Source of the DNA: an uncultured Sphaerochaeta sp.
Lineage (GTDB): Bacteria > Spirochaetota > Spirochaetia > Sphaerochaetales > Sphaerochaetaceae
Assembly (NCBI RefSeq): GCF_963666015.1
Contig: NZ_OY762555.1
Location: forward strand, 1,240,001 to 1,304,000
Length of the DNA: 64,000 nucleotides
Direction: 5' to 3'
Of this stretch, positions 1-8,593 are shown one piece after another; the stretch's first letter is position 1; each line of letters starts with the position of its first letter. The notes under the pieces were generated by a model that did not search any database, was not told the origin of the DNA, and saw nothing but the letters and a program-made list of their open reading frames with translations. A program made the translations under genes and the position numbers.

Positions 1-234
1 CAACTGATTAACCCAGAAAAAGCCAATGCCTACAGCAATACCTTCTTCTTTACACAGGACAATCTTATCAAGACTGCTCTCACCGTCCTCGCAGGAATAG
101 TACTCTTCAGCTTTGCTGTTACCAAACCAGGACAGCATGTATTGCACTTCTTGGAGAAGAGACGAGGAGGATTCACCGATCTCTTCCTTGGATTTTCCGT
201 TGCACTCGGGGCGCTTGCTTTGGTTGCAATATAA
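1..234 (+). CDS. C-terminal end of a membrane protein (partial)
   Basis: The reading frame is open from the first base and stops with TAA at 232-234, so only the last 77 residues are visible. Two hydrophobic stretches (about residues 23-43 and 60-77) separated by a basic loop (KKR/EKRRGG-like) show a polytopic membrane protein. The short helices and charged loop would fit the end of a proton-conducting antiporter or NADH-dehydrogenase-like subunit, but nothing in this tail is diagnostic. It converges with the minus-strand gene that ends at 240, six bases away. Confidence 0.6.
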   Translation, partial: QLINPEKANAYSNTFFFTQDNLIKTALTVLAGIVLFSFAVTKPGQHVLHFLEKRRGGFTDLFLGFSVALGALALVAI

Positions 235-239
235 GGAAA

Positions 240-1532
240 CTAGAACAAGTTCCCATCTTCATTAAAATTAAAATCTGAATGGGTATCGAGTACTTCTAAT
301 GCATCATTACCATGAACACAATCCAACATCGATTCAGACACAAGAATTGTATCTATCTCACGAGTATTTTTTATTCGAATTATTCGTATCCTCGAAGGAT
401 CTTGACATATACAAGTTTCTATTGCAGCTTGAATTGCCTGTTGGTGATTAGAACAAATCATAGGAATCTTCACCCCATCAAGGACAGTATTTGTACGTGC
501 ATTGAGGTACATGATGTGTAAATCAGAGTGCTCAAGCAACCGGCGAGTGGTAACATCAGCTAGACCCACTCCATAACAGTTTCGGTGGGAATCCTTGCTG
601 ATATCAAGAACCACTAGTTTTTGAGCTGTGAATGTTGAGGTACACAAAGAAGTCGGAAAACGTCCTGTTACATGAGGATCCATTCCCTCTCCACTAATAT
701 CCTTTCCTAAATAATCCACGATTAATACATCACATGAATCAAATAGAAGTTTTCCTTTCCTTTTCTTTGCGTATAATAGCAATTTCGGTTCTTCTGAGAG
801 AATTTCGGAAGGGGGAAGCACTGCTATCCGACATGTTTGTTTGTATGCATTCTCAATGAGGCCGATTCCAAATAAAATTGGAGCATTTCTCAACACTACG
901 TTACCAAACTTTGGAATATCTGTGGCCATCGCACCAAATCCGTTTCGATGATAAGTTTGAGCACCCCTCATCTTCCCCATACCAATTACCATCATTTTTA
1001 CGATTCCACTTTCATAAGGTCCTTGGAATGCTGTATGAGCACTGACTCGGTTAATGGCAACAATATGATCTGCTTGAACTGCAATTGCATCTAAATAGGT
1101 AGCTCTTCCATCCTCTGTATAACCGATACATACAGTATCCATTGTGCAACGGATAGGAGCCCCAATATTGCTTTCAGTGATTCCGTAACCTGAAAGAATC
1201 TCTCGTTGACCTTCAGCGGTTCCTCCTCCATGACTACCCATTGCAGGGAAAACAAAAGGAAGAGCTCCTCTCTGCTTAAGTTGTAATACAAGGGTTTGTA
1301 GCAAAGGGACTATATTTGTAATCCCTCTGCTACCACACCCAATAGCTATATGATCTCCTTGCTTAATCGAATCTAGCTGCCTTGTTATCTCAGGTTTCTG
1401 TAGTTCAGCAATCAGCGTCTGTACAGGATTAGCAAGATGGTCATCATCAAAACGTTGAAGAATAGGAACCATACGAGGATAGGAATACAACTGTTCAATA
1501 TTTCCTATATTTTTATCTGCAAGGAAACCCAT
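240..1532 (-). CDS. LarA-like (DUF2088) nickel-pincer racemase/epimerase family protein
   Basis: A 430-residue protein resembling the lactate racemase LarA N-terminal family. Visible family features are a GCGSRG loop near residue 65, the stretch MGSHGGG near 98-104, and a Lys (about 179) and His (about 195) in the segment that in LarA holds the nickel-pincer cofactor and catalytic His. Known LarA homologues interconvert 2-hydroxyacid stereoisomers; the substrate here is unknown. The ATG at 1532 is chosen because AAAGGA lies nine bases before it; an upstream TTG (1568) lacks a ribosome site. The gene follows the TPP-enzyme gene by 28 bp and is surely co-transcribed. No larB/larC/larE genes are in view. 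Confidence 0.75.
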   Translation of the reverse strand: MGFLADKNIGNIEQLYSYPRMVPILQRFDDDHLANPVQTLIAELQKPEITRQLDSIKQGDHIAIGCGSRGITNIVPLLQTLVLQLKQRGALPFVFPAMGSHGGGTAEGQREILSGYGITESNIGAPIRCTMDTVCIGYTEDGRATYLDAIAVQADHIVAINRVSAHTAFQGPYESGIVKMMVIGMGKMRGAQTYHRNGFGAMATDIPKFGNVVLRNAPILFGIGLIENAYKQTCRIAVLPPSEILSEEPKLLLYAKKRKGKLLFDSCDVLIVDYLGKDISGEGMDPHVTGRFPTSLCTSTFTAQKLVVLDISKDSHRNCYGVGLADVTTRRLLEHSDLHIMYLNARTNTVLDGVKIPMICSNHQQAIQAAIETCICQDPSRIRIIRIKNTREIDTILVSESMLDCVHGNDALEVLDTHSDFNFNEDGNLF

Positions 1533-1560
1533 CCTATATAGTCCTTTTCTTGCAATTACA

Positions 1561-3228
1561 CTATTCAAACATTTTTATATGAGCGATATCATTGCCCATA
1601 TTACAATCTGTTTGTCTATCTACAATAATATCTAATACATATGGCCTTGTAGAATCCTTTGCTCGTTGCAAGGCATCTTCTAACTCTTCATATGTCTTAA
1701 CCCGCTCTGCACTGCAGCCGAGCCCTTCTGATACCTTGCAGTAATCCACTCCTCCATGATTCTCTTGCATATCAACTGCATGTTCATAGGAGTAGGCGTA
1801 CTTTTGGTTCTGGCGAATCAGACTAAGATATGCATTATTTAAGATGATAACAACGATAGGTAGATTATATTTTGAGGCAACAGCAAGTTCTTCAACTAAA
1901 AAGGTAAAGCCAAAATCTCCCATCATACATACAGTTTTTGCATTTCCTTTTCCCACACTTGCACCAATTGCTGCAGGGATATCAAAACCCAGAGTACCTG
2001 CTCCCCCACTAGGGAAATAGATTCTTGGTCTATTGATCAGCTGGTACTGACCACTCCAGATCTGAACAAGGCCACACCCTGTTGTATAGAGAGCATCATC
2101 ACCAAAGGTTTCATTCACCTTAATGAAAATATCTTTCGGGTTGATTAATTCACCACGAAAAACCCCTTTTAACTCAGACTGTGTCTTTCGCTTGGAGATT
2201 TCCTTTACCCGTGTACTAGTATTTCGCAGACCAGAAGCCTTAGCCAAGGAAATCAGAGATTGCAAGGCTTCCTTTGCATCTGAAACAATTCCTACTTCAA
2301 CGTTGAAGAGTTTTCCAATTTCATTTGGATCGATATCAACATGAATAAAAGTCCTTCCTGCAGTATATGTATCAAGAGCACCAGTATGACGATCAGTAAA
2401 ACGACAGCCAATACCCAAAACTACATCAGATTCAAGGAAATTTGCATTCCCAGAAGAACTGGCTCCAACTTGTATGCCGACCATACCCGCATTAAGATAA
2501 TGATCCTCCGGAACTAGTCCTTTTGCCATATACGTCGTGATAATTGGAATATTCATAAACTCTGCAAATGAGGCCAACTCTTTTTCTGCATGAGAAAGAA
2601 TAACACCACCACCAGCAATAATAATTGGATTCTTGGCTGATACGAGTAGCTCCAGTGCAGTTGAGATTGCTGTGCTTTCAGGTTGTTTTCTTTCAATAGG
2701 GAGCGATTGGTAGGAATCTATGTCAAAAGGAATATCAACCATCTGAATATCAAGCGGTAAATCTATCAATACCGGTCCGGGTCTTCCCTCTTTTGCTGTA
2801 TAAATCGCTTCTTGCATGATTTTTTCAATTTCATGGGGGTTCAAGACACACACAGATTTCTTTACCACTTCTTTGGTCATTGCAACAATATCAACACATT
2901 GGAATGCATCAGTCCCCAACTGAGAAGACTTTGCTTGCCCAGTAATTGCAATCAATGGAATTGAATCAATCTTCGCTGTATAGAGTCCAGTGACAAAATT
3001 GGTAGCACCAGGACCTGACGTACAGATTGCAAGCGCTAGTTTTGAGGATGATCTATAGTATCCATCTGCAGCATGTACGGCAGCCTCTTCATGGCGCATT
3101 AGGTGATGTTTAATCTTAGAATGCTCTAAATACTTAAAAACTGGATTTATGCTTGCTCCAGGTATACCGAACGCTGTTTCTATTCCTTCTTTCTCAAGAA
3201 TCCTCACAATGATTTCTGCTACTTGCAT
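1561..3228 (-). CDS. TPP-dependent carboligase, glyoxylate carboligase/acetolactate synthase family
   Basis: A 555-residue ThDP enzyme with the three usual domains. It reads like glyoxylate carboligase: GIPGASINP at 21-29, NRHTG-like CRFTDRHTG, GDF (instead of GDG) opening the ThDP motif with NNAYLSLIRQ closing it, and a C-terminus ending MFE. Glyoxylate carboligase condenses two glyoxylates to tartronate semialdehyde plus CO2. Unlike characterised Gcl, which has Val where other ThDP enzymes have the cofactor-activating Glu, this protein keeps Glu (RHE at 45-47), as acetolactate synthases do. No ilvN-like small subunit is nearby. The ATG at 3228 has AAGGAG seven bases upstream, better than the ATG at 3258. 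Confidence 0.78.
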   Translation of the reverse strand: MQVAEIIVRILEKEGIETAFGIPGASINPVFKYLEHSKIKHHLMRHEEAAVHAADGYYRSSSKLALAICTSGPGATNFVTGLYTAKIDSIPLIAITGQAKSSQLGTDAFQCVDIVAMTKEVVKKSVCVLNPHEIEKIMQEAIYTAKEGRPGPVLIDLPLDIQMVDIPFDIDSYQSLPIERKQPESTAISTALELLVSAKNPIIIAGGGVILSHAEKELASFAEFMNIPIITTYMAKGLVPEDHYLNAGMVGIQVGASSSGNANFLESDVVLGIGCRFTDRHTGALDTYTAGRTFIHVDIDPNEIGKLFNVEVGIVSDAKEALQSLISLAKASGLRNTSTRVKEISKRKTQSELKGVFRGELINPKDIFIKVNETFGDDALYTTGCGLVQIWSGQYQLINRPRIYFPSGGAGTLGFDIPAAIGASVGKGNAKTVCMMGDFGFTFLVEELAVASKYNLPIVVIILNNAYLSLIRQNQKYAYSYEHAVDMQENHGGVDYCKVSEGLGCSAERVKTYEELEDALQRAKDSTRPYVLDIIVDRQTDCNMGNDIAHIKMFE

Positions 3229-3417
3229 GTAACTGCTCCTTGTTATTTTAATAATCAAAATTGTACTCTATTTTTTAATATTACACGATAAAAATGGTTA
3301 CGTCAAAATAATTTTTAGTGTTCTTTATTTAATACTTTATTACAATATTATTTTTAGAATATTGTTGACTGATATTAATTTTGAATTTACTATTTTAAAA
3401 GTTATTTTTATATTTAA

Positions 3418-3661
3418 AAATTTTTCCATAAATGGGGGAACTACATCGAAAATAATAATCCGTGGATTGATGCAAAAAAAATACTTCCAATAGGGCCATA
3501 TGCTCAAATGGGTGGAAAAGCAGGAGAACTTGTACTTTGGAAAACAGGATGGCAACATCTGCATTGGTCATACTCAAAATGTTGTTGTTAATCCTTTCAT
3601 TGAAAAAATATACAACAAAAGGATTGACTGCTGGAGTCCTGAAAGGTTAAGCGGTCAATGA
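3418..3661 (+). pseudogene. Frame-broken 3' end of an unidentified gene
   Basis: Two adjacent plus-strand frames each look like real protein: 3418 to about 3546 (…KWGNYIENNNPWIDAKK…) and about 3548 to the TGA at 3659-3661 (…GNICIGHTQNVVV…SPERLSGQ). They join smoothly if the single G at about 3547 is skipped, giving a continuous stretch of about 80 residues. There is no start codon or upstream part; the DNA before it is very AT-rich. I do not recognise the family. It ends exactly at the start region of the FAD oxidoreductase gene, as the last part of an upstream operon gene would. Confidence 0.45.
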
Positions 3662-3684
3662 TAGAAACAATCAAAGAGGAACCA

Positions 3685-5085
3685 ATGGAATATATTACAC
3701 TACAAAACAGAGAAATACCGGTAATTGCAGAATTTGACGTCGTGGTTTGTGGTGGAGGTTGTGCAGGAGTAGGCGCAGCAGTAAGTGCCGCTCGACAAGG
3801 AGCTAATACACTTGTCATTGAAAGGTTGTTCTCGCTTGGAGGAATGATGACTGGTGGATTGATGAGCAAGATTGCCATTTCTCCAACGAATAACAGCCTA
3901 GCAGTAGAAATACTCCACCGTCTTGATGATTACCAACATACTCACTTCCTAGAGAGTCGCCCTGAAGTACCCATCGACCCGGAGAATATGAAATTACTCT
4001 TGGACACCATGGTAAGAGAAGAAGACAATATTGAAGTCCTGTTTGGCACTATCGTCTCGGAAGTAATTTCACAAAACGGCAAAATCAATGCAATCATAAT
4101 TGAGAATATTGAAGGAAGTCAGGCAATCAAGGCAAAGTACTTCATTGACTGTTCCGGAGATGGGCAACTTGCATTCAAGGCAGGTGCGGCTTATGAGCGA
4201 GGCAACGAATTGGGATATGGGTCATCACCAACCCTCATGTTCCGTGTGGCCAATTGTGATATCGATACACTGCTCACTTACATGGAAGATAATCCAGAAG
4301 AGTTCAAGATTTCATATCATACCTATTCGAACCATAAACTTAATCCTGCTCAAAATCGGTATAACATTCAACATGATACGTATGCACATTTTGCTGATTT
4401 TATTAGGTTTATCGATAAGAAAATAGAAGAACATCCAAACGTTTTCTCTGACTATGCTATAAAAATCCTGCATCAGAGAGGTCTGATATTTCTCAACCAG
4501 CCAAATCCAAACCATGTTCTGGTAAACAGTACAAGAATCCAGAATTTCAGAGGAGATAATGCAAAGGAGCTGACAGATTCCCTTATGGAAGGAAGAAGGC
4601 AAGTAGAAGTGATATTTTCCTTCATGAAATCATACCTTCCCGGTTTTGAGAATGCATACCTTTTCGATACAGGAAGTATGCTTGGTATACGAGAATCACG
4701 AAGAATTATTGGAGACTACATATTCACACAAGAGGATGTTGAGAGTCTCAGGAAGTTTGATGATGTCATCGTCAGCAACCACGGCGGAGTGGAGATACAT
4801 AGCACAAAAGGAACAGGTACTGATATTCGCGAGCTTGATCCAGATGAGTTTTATCATGTTCCTTATCGTGCCATCATCGCCAGAGACTTCTCAAATCTCT
4901 TTATGGCTGGCAGGTGCTTTAGTGCAACCCATGCAGGACTCTCTGCAGCTAGAAACATTGCTTATTGTATTGCACTCGGTGAAGCGGCTGGTGCTGCAGG
5001 GGCATACCTATCTAATAATGGAAAAGACAACGTGAGAGATATTGATATTAGATGGCTTCAGCAAGTCATGAAGAATGCAATCTAA
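3685..5085 (+). CDS. FAD-dependent oxidoreductase (FAD_oxidored family)
   Basis: A 466-residue flavoprotein. The N-terminus carries the dinucleotide fold: a hydrophobic strand, GGGCAGVGAA (about 23-32) and an acidic end VIE at about 46, followed by the GG(M)MTGG motif typical of FAD_oxidored (pfam12831) proteins. A second FAD contact, AGRCFSATHAGLSAARN, lies near the C-terminus. Such proteins are often annotated as glycolate/fumarate-like or thiazole-like oxidoreductases without a proven substrate. The ATG at 3685 has AGAGGA just upstream; the ATG at 3658 does not. The gene is followed after 11 bp by the HisD-like gene, indicating one operon. Confidence 0.75.
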   Translation: MEYITLQNREIPVIAEFDVVVCGGGCAGVGAAVSAARQGANTLVIERLFSLGGMMTGGLMSKIAISPTNNSLAVEILHRLDDYQHTHFLESRPEVPIDPENMKLLLDTMVREEDNIEVLFGTIVSEVISQNGKINAIIIENIEGSQAIKAKYFIDCSGDGQLAFKAGAAYERGNELGYGSSPTLMFRVANCDIDTLLTYMEDNPEEFKISYHTYSNHKLNPAQNRYNIQHDTYAHFADFIRFIDKKIEEHPNVFSDYAIKILHQRGLIFLNQPNPNHVLVNSTRIQNFRGDNAKELTDSLMEGRRQVEVIFSFMKSYLPGFENAYLFDTGSMLGIRESRRIIGDYIFTQEDVESLRKFDDVIVSNHGGVEIHSTKGTGTDIRELDPDEFYHVPYRAIIARDFSNLFMAGRCFSATHAGLSAARNIAYCIALGEAAGAAGAYLSNNGKDNVRDIDIRWLQQVMKNAI

Positions 5086-5096
5086 AGGAGAAGCAG

Positions 5097-6371
5097 ATGA
5101 TAGTGATTAAGGATGGCGGACACAGATTATTTGAACACGATGAGGAGACAGCAACCATTGTCAGCGCCATGTTGCTTGATCTTGAGAAGAATGGGATGGA
5201 TGCTGTAAGAAAATATAGTCGCAATTTGGATGATTGGAATCCCCCTTCTTTCGAGCTCTCGAGAAAAGAAATTATGGAGGCAAGAGAAGCTTGCTCCACA
5301 CAGCTCATTGAGGATACGCTCTTTTGCCAAGAAAATGTCAGGAGGTTTGCAGAAGCTCAGCTGAAAACATTACAACCTTTAGAAGTTGAAATATTACCTG
5401 GAGTAACTCTTGGGCACAAGCATATCCCAATCCAACGAGTTGGCAGTTATATCCCAGGGGGAAGATATCCTATGTTCGGGTCTGCTCAAATGAGCATAAT
5501 CCCTGCTAAAACTGCTGGAGTTAATACAGTTGTCGCCTGTACTCCCCCTGTACGGGGGAAAGGATATTATCCAGCAACAGTGCAAGCTATCAATAGTGCT
5601 GCGGCTGACAGAATTTTCATTCTGGGAGGAGTCCAAGCTTTTGCACTGATGGCTTTTGGAATGGGAGAAGTAGAACCAGTCGACATGCTTTGTGGTGCAG
5701 GAAATCGCTTCGTGGCAGAAGCAAAAAGACAGCTTTTTGGTAGATGTGGTATCGATTTGCTTGCAGGACCGACAGAGATTGGAATCATTTGTGACGATAC
5801 CTCTGATCCTGAGCTTGTTGCATGCGACCTACTTGGACAGGCTGAACATGATCCAAACAGCGGACAAATATTAATATGTCTTGAAGAAAAACATGCAAAG
5901 GATGTTCTCTTAGAACTTGAAAGACAGCTTGAGGTCTTGCCTACAAAAGAGATTGCATGCCAATCATGGCAACAATACGGAAAAGTGATAGTAGCAGAAT
6001 CGAGGGAGGAAGCAATTTCTCTCATGGATGAGTATGCTCCAGAACATTTGGAACTCCTAGTCTCGGATACTCAATGGTATGCTGATCGACTTACGAACTA
6101 TGGATCACTATTCATAGGAGAAGAAACCACCGTTGCTTATGGTGACAAGAGTATCGGGACGAACCACATTCTTCCTACAAGTCGAGCAGCTCGGTACACA
6201 GGAGGTGTTTGGGTTGGAAAATTTCTAAAGACTGTTACTTTTCAAAAAGCTACAAAAAAAGCAAGTGTTGAAATTGCTCGATTAACAAGCCGTCAATGTA
6301 GAGAGGAACGTATGATAGGTCATGCACTGACAACGGAGATGCGTTTAAGCAAATTTGAGTCCTCTATCTGA
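5097..6371 (+). CDS. Histidinol-dehydrogenase-like NAD-dependent dehydrogenase
   Basis: A 424-residue member of the HisD family, which oxidises alcohols to acids in two NAD-linked steps. The family's zinc and catalytic residues are present: GQAEHD (zinc Gln and His), APEHLE (catalytic Glu-His), GDKSIGTNH (zinc Asp) and GHAL near the C-terminus (zinc His). The context is not histidine biosynthesis, and the GDKxxGTNHxLPT plus GGVWVGKFLKTVT stretches recall HisD paralogues such as sulfopropanediol dehydrogenase HpsN rather than classic HisD. I therefore call a HisD-like polyol or hydroxyacid dehydrogenase, substrate unknown. AAGGAG at 5085-5090 fixes the ATG at 5097. Confidence 0.75.
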   Translation: MIVIKDGGHRLFEHDEETATIVSAMLLDLEKNGMDAVRKYSRNLDDWNPPSFELSRKEIMEAREACSTQLIEDTLFCQENVRRFAEAQLKTLQPLEVEILPGVTLGHKHIPIQRVGSYIPGGRYPMFGSAQMSIIPAKTAGVNTVVACTPPVRGKGYYPATVQAINSAAADRIFILGGVQAFALMAFGMGEVEPVDMLCGAGNRFVAEAKRQLFGRCGIDLLAGPTEIGIICDDTSDPELVACDLLGQAEHDPNSGQILICLEEKHAKDVLLELERQLEVLPTKEIACQSWQQYGKVIVAESREEAISLMDEYAPEHLELLVSDTQWYADRLTNYGSLFIGEETTVAYGDKSIGTNHILPTSRAARYTGGVWVGKFLKTVTFQKATKKASVEIARLTSRQCREERMIGHALTTEMRLSKFESSI

Positions 6372-6618
6372 TTTCTATGACGAACACCACCAAGAGGAAC
6401 TCGCTCCGGAACAAATGGTTTTGGGGACTGTCTCACTATCTTGTCGGGCACGTCCTTCATGAACTTCGCACTCCTGTTCCGTACTTTGATAATTAGCTTC
6501 ATCCTGGTACTCCGTTCCACAAGGATCAGCAGGCGTTCCCTCGACCAGCCCTTTACCGTATCGCCTTCCTTCTCGGTGCCCTGCTCCTAGCCTGCGGAGC
6601 ATCTCCCTTGATCTCAAC
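6372..6618 (+). other. Non-coding or decayed stretch, more GC-rich than its flanks
   Basis: Between the HisD-like gene and the IclR remnant no frame gives a convincing protein. Several short open frames exist on both strands, but none has a ribosome site or a recognisable motif. The base composition changes abruptly from the AT-rich operon before it, which suggests inserted or rearranged DNA. Confidence 0.35.
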
Positions 6619-6828
6619 TCAGAGAAATGGGAGAGGGAGATCAAGTGCATTGCTGTTCCAATTTACGACTATACAGGAAACATTGTTGCTGCACTAAGCT
6701 TGTCTGCTCCCATTTCACGTTTGCCTGCACATAGAACAATGGAACTTATCCTCTTTCTGAAACAAATCAACAAAAAAGCTTCTCTTGAACCAGGGTGGAA
6801 GGAACCAGAGAATACTTCGGTAGAATAA
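6619..6828 (+). pseudogene. 3' remnant of an IclR-type transcription regulator
   Basis: The last 69 codons before TAA at 6826-6828 read …REIKCIAVPIYDYTGNIVAAL…SLSAPISRL…, which matches the C-terminal effector-binding domain of IclR regulators (typical pattern: G-x-CIA-x-PI-x-D-x-G-x-V-x-AAL-S-x-S-x-P). The N-terminal winged helix and half of the effector domain are missing, and no start or ribosome site is present. It lies in the same direction as the FAD/HisD operon, so it may once have been that operon's regulator. Confidence 0.6.
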
Positions 6829-6841
6829 TGCAGAAGTTAGC

Positions 6842-6875
6842 AAAAAGCAGCTACAGTTGCATGTAGCTGCTTTTT
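6842..6875. terminator. Bidirectional intrinsic terminator
   Basis: A perfect inverted repeat, AAAAAGCAGCTACA (6842-6855), a 6-nt loop, and its complement (6862-6875), with A-run and T-run ends. It sits between the converging IclR remnant (plus strand) and pheT (minus strand) and can serve both. Confidence 0.85.
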
Positions 6876-6898
6876 ACATACTTATCAAGCATCTTCTG

Positions 6899-8593
6899 TT
6901 AGCTCAACAACATATCCAGGTCTACCTCACAGGCAATGGTGGGAGTTTCACTTCCCCAGTTCTCCAGAACTGCTGGATGGATTTCTCCAAATACCCCAAC
7001 CTCTTGTTCGCCTTGCATAATTCTGGCACAACGACCTTCGATGAACCGACCATCGCCATCCAATGCTGCAAGTTGATACTCTTTGCCGAGAAAGTAGAAC
7101 AGGGTGTTCACAATCGAGGAGACCTCGTTGTAGCCCATCACACTGTCACTGGCAAGGAATCCGAGACTATTACGGGTTGTGGTTCCACTGTTCTCGTTCT
7201 CATCAAGGAAAGCAATCTTACCCACTTCGAAAATTTTGTGCGGGAAAGGAGCATGGGCGCTAACGCTCTCACTCTCCAACAGGGAAGGAATGACAGAGGG
7301 GCGTACCACCTCATAGTTCTCACTCATTGGATTGGAAATGAAAATGCATTTTTCAGCAGGGAACTGCATGTTGTCCACATATTCCCGCTTGGAGCCAAGA
7401 TAGTTGTACATCATCTCCTGGAATCCAAGCCCCACCATCAAATCCTTGACCTTGCGGCCCAACTCTTCAGCTGGGCTGAGTCGTCCAACCGTGAAATCCT
7501 GGGGCATCTCAGGCTGGAAGTTTCCAAGCCCATAACCGATCATGATATCCTCGATTAGGTCGACTGGATGCAGGAAGTCATTTCTCCACTCTGGGACGGT
7601 TGCCCAGATGGTTTGTTCATCATAGACAGCATAGATTCCCATTCTCTTCAATGCTGCAACTGCATCATCTCCACTCATCGGCTCACCAAGGGTCTTATGG
7701 ACCTGGCTGAGTGAGCAGGAGATAGGCTTTTGGAAATAATAGGGAACCGTTATCTCTCTCCCAAACTCTGTCTCCTCTGGGAAAGAGACCTTCACGGGAA
7801 GAATCTCATACCCAAGGTCGGACATATCACAGGCCAGGATGGAGGCTGCTAGCAAGAGATCGTGGAGATCAGATCCACTGAGCTCAAGGAACAAATTCTC
7901 ATCCCCTGCCTCAACTGCCCCGATATGCGCGCTGTTGATGACAGGTGGAAAACTCAGTGTTTCTCCCTTGTCATCATGCAGATAGGGAAATACCTTACTG
8001 TCGCTTACAATCGGTCCATACTCCCTACCTTTGGGGTGTTCACTACAGATCTCCCTCAAGGTGAGTTCCTTATCCATTCCCAGCGGGATGAATTTGGTGG
8101 TATCAGGGTCAGCCCCTCGGTAATGGACAGGATAGGTAATCAGATCGGAGCGATAGATTCCAATCGCAATCGTCTTGCGTTTTCTTCCAAAGTTGGAACA
8201 GAGTTTTTCCTGACTCTGGATCAATGCTTCGAGTTCATCCTCACTTACCTTGTGCCCTTTTGCAGCAAAACCAATAGAGTACGGTCTTACTTCCTTCACT
8301 GAGGCATCTACGATGAGCTCTCTTCCCTCGCTGTCAAAAGTCTCATCAGCGGTAGAAAAGAAATCATAGAGAGGAGCTTCAACTCCCCAGTATGCTTTGA
8401 GCTGACGTGCGATACCGGCGGCAGACCAGAGGTCAGGTCGATTGGTGTCGTTGAGCTCGATTTTCAACAGGTCATCTTCATGACCATCCAGTTCAGCTTT
8501 TGCAACGGGGAAAATTTCTTCCAGTTGCGCATCTTGTATGGTTTTTCCAAGCAAGCTGTAGAACAACTTGCCGGTTGTCTCAATCTTTGGCAT
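6899..8593 (-). CDS. pheT: Phenylalanyl-tRNA synthetase beta subunit, archaeal type
   Basis: A 564-residue beta subunit of PheRS, which with PheS charges tRNA-Phe. The N-terminus (MPKIETTGKLFYSLLGKT) and the B3/B4, B5 and inactive catalytic-like C-terminal domains match the short archaeal/eukaryotic beta chain; the bacterial PheT is about 800 residues and begins with a tRNA-binding domain absent here. Borrelia and Treponema are known to use this archaeal-genre PheRS. The start ATG overlaps the pheS stop (TAATG at 8595-8591), showing translational coupling. Confidence 0.93.
   Translation of the reverse strand: MPKIETTGKLFYSLLGKTIQDAQLEEIFPVAKAELDGHEDDLLKIELNDTNRPDLWSAAGIARQLKAYWGVEAPLYDFFSTADETFDSEGRELIVDASVKEVRPYSIGFAAKGHKVSEDELEALIQSQEKLCSNFGRKRKTIAIGIYRSDLITYPVHYRGADPDTTKFIPLGMDKELTLREICSEHPKGREYGPIVSDSKVFPYLHDDKGETLSFPPVINSAHIGAVEAGDENLFLELSGSDLHDLLLAASILACDMSDLGYEILPVKVSFPEETEFGREITVPYYFQKPISCSLSQVHKTLGEPMSGDDAVAALKRMGIYAVYDEQTIWATVPEWRNDFLHPVDLIEDIMIGYGLGNFQPEMPQDFTVGRLSPAEELGRKVKDLMVGLGFQEMMYNYLGSKREYVDNMQFPAEKCIFISNPMSENYEVVRPSVIPSLLESESVSAHAPFPHKIFEVGKIAFLDENENSGTTTRNSLGFLASDSVMGYNEVSSIVNTLFYFLGKEYQLAALDGDGRFIEGRCARIMQGEQEVGVFGEIHPAVLENWGSETPTIACEVDLDMLLS

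Noticed and set aside
3340..3577. Two short minus-strand frames
   Set aside because: They lie in AT-rich DNA and are antisense to the better-supported frame-broken fragment at 3418-3661.
5097..6371. Canonical histidinol dehydrogenase (hisD)
   Set aside because: The zinc residues are present, but neighbours are not his genes and the GDKxxGTNH region fits HisD paralogues; the symbol was withheld.
6857..7558. Open frame of 233 codons on the plus strand
   Set aside because: Antisense to pheT and overlapping its terminator; no ribosome site or motif.
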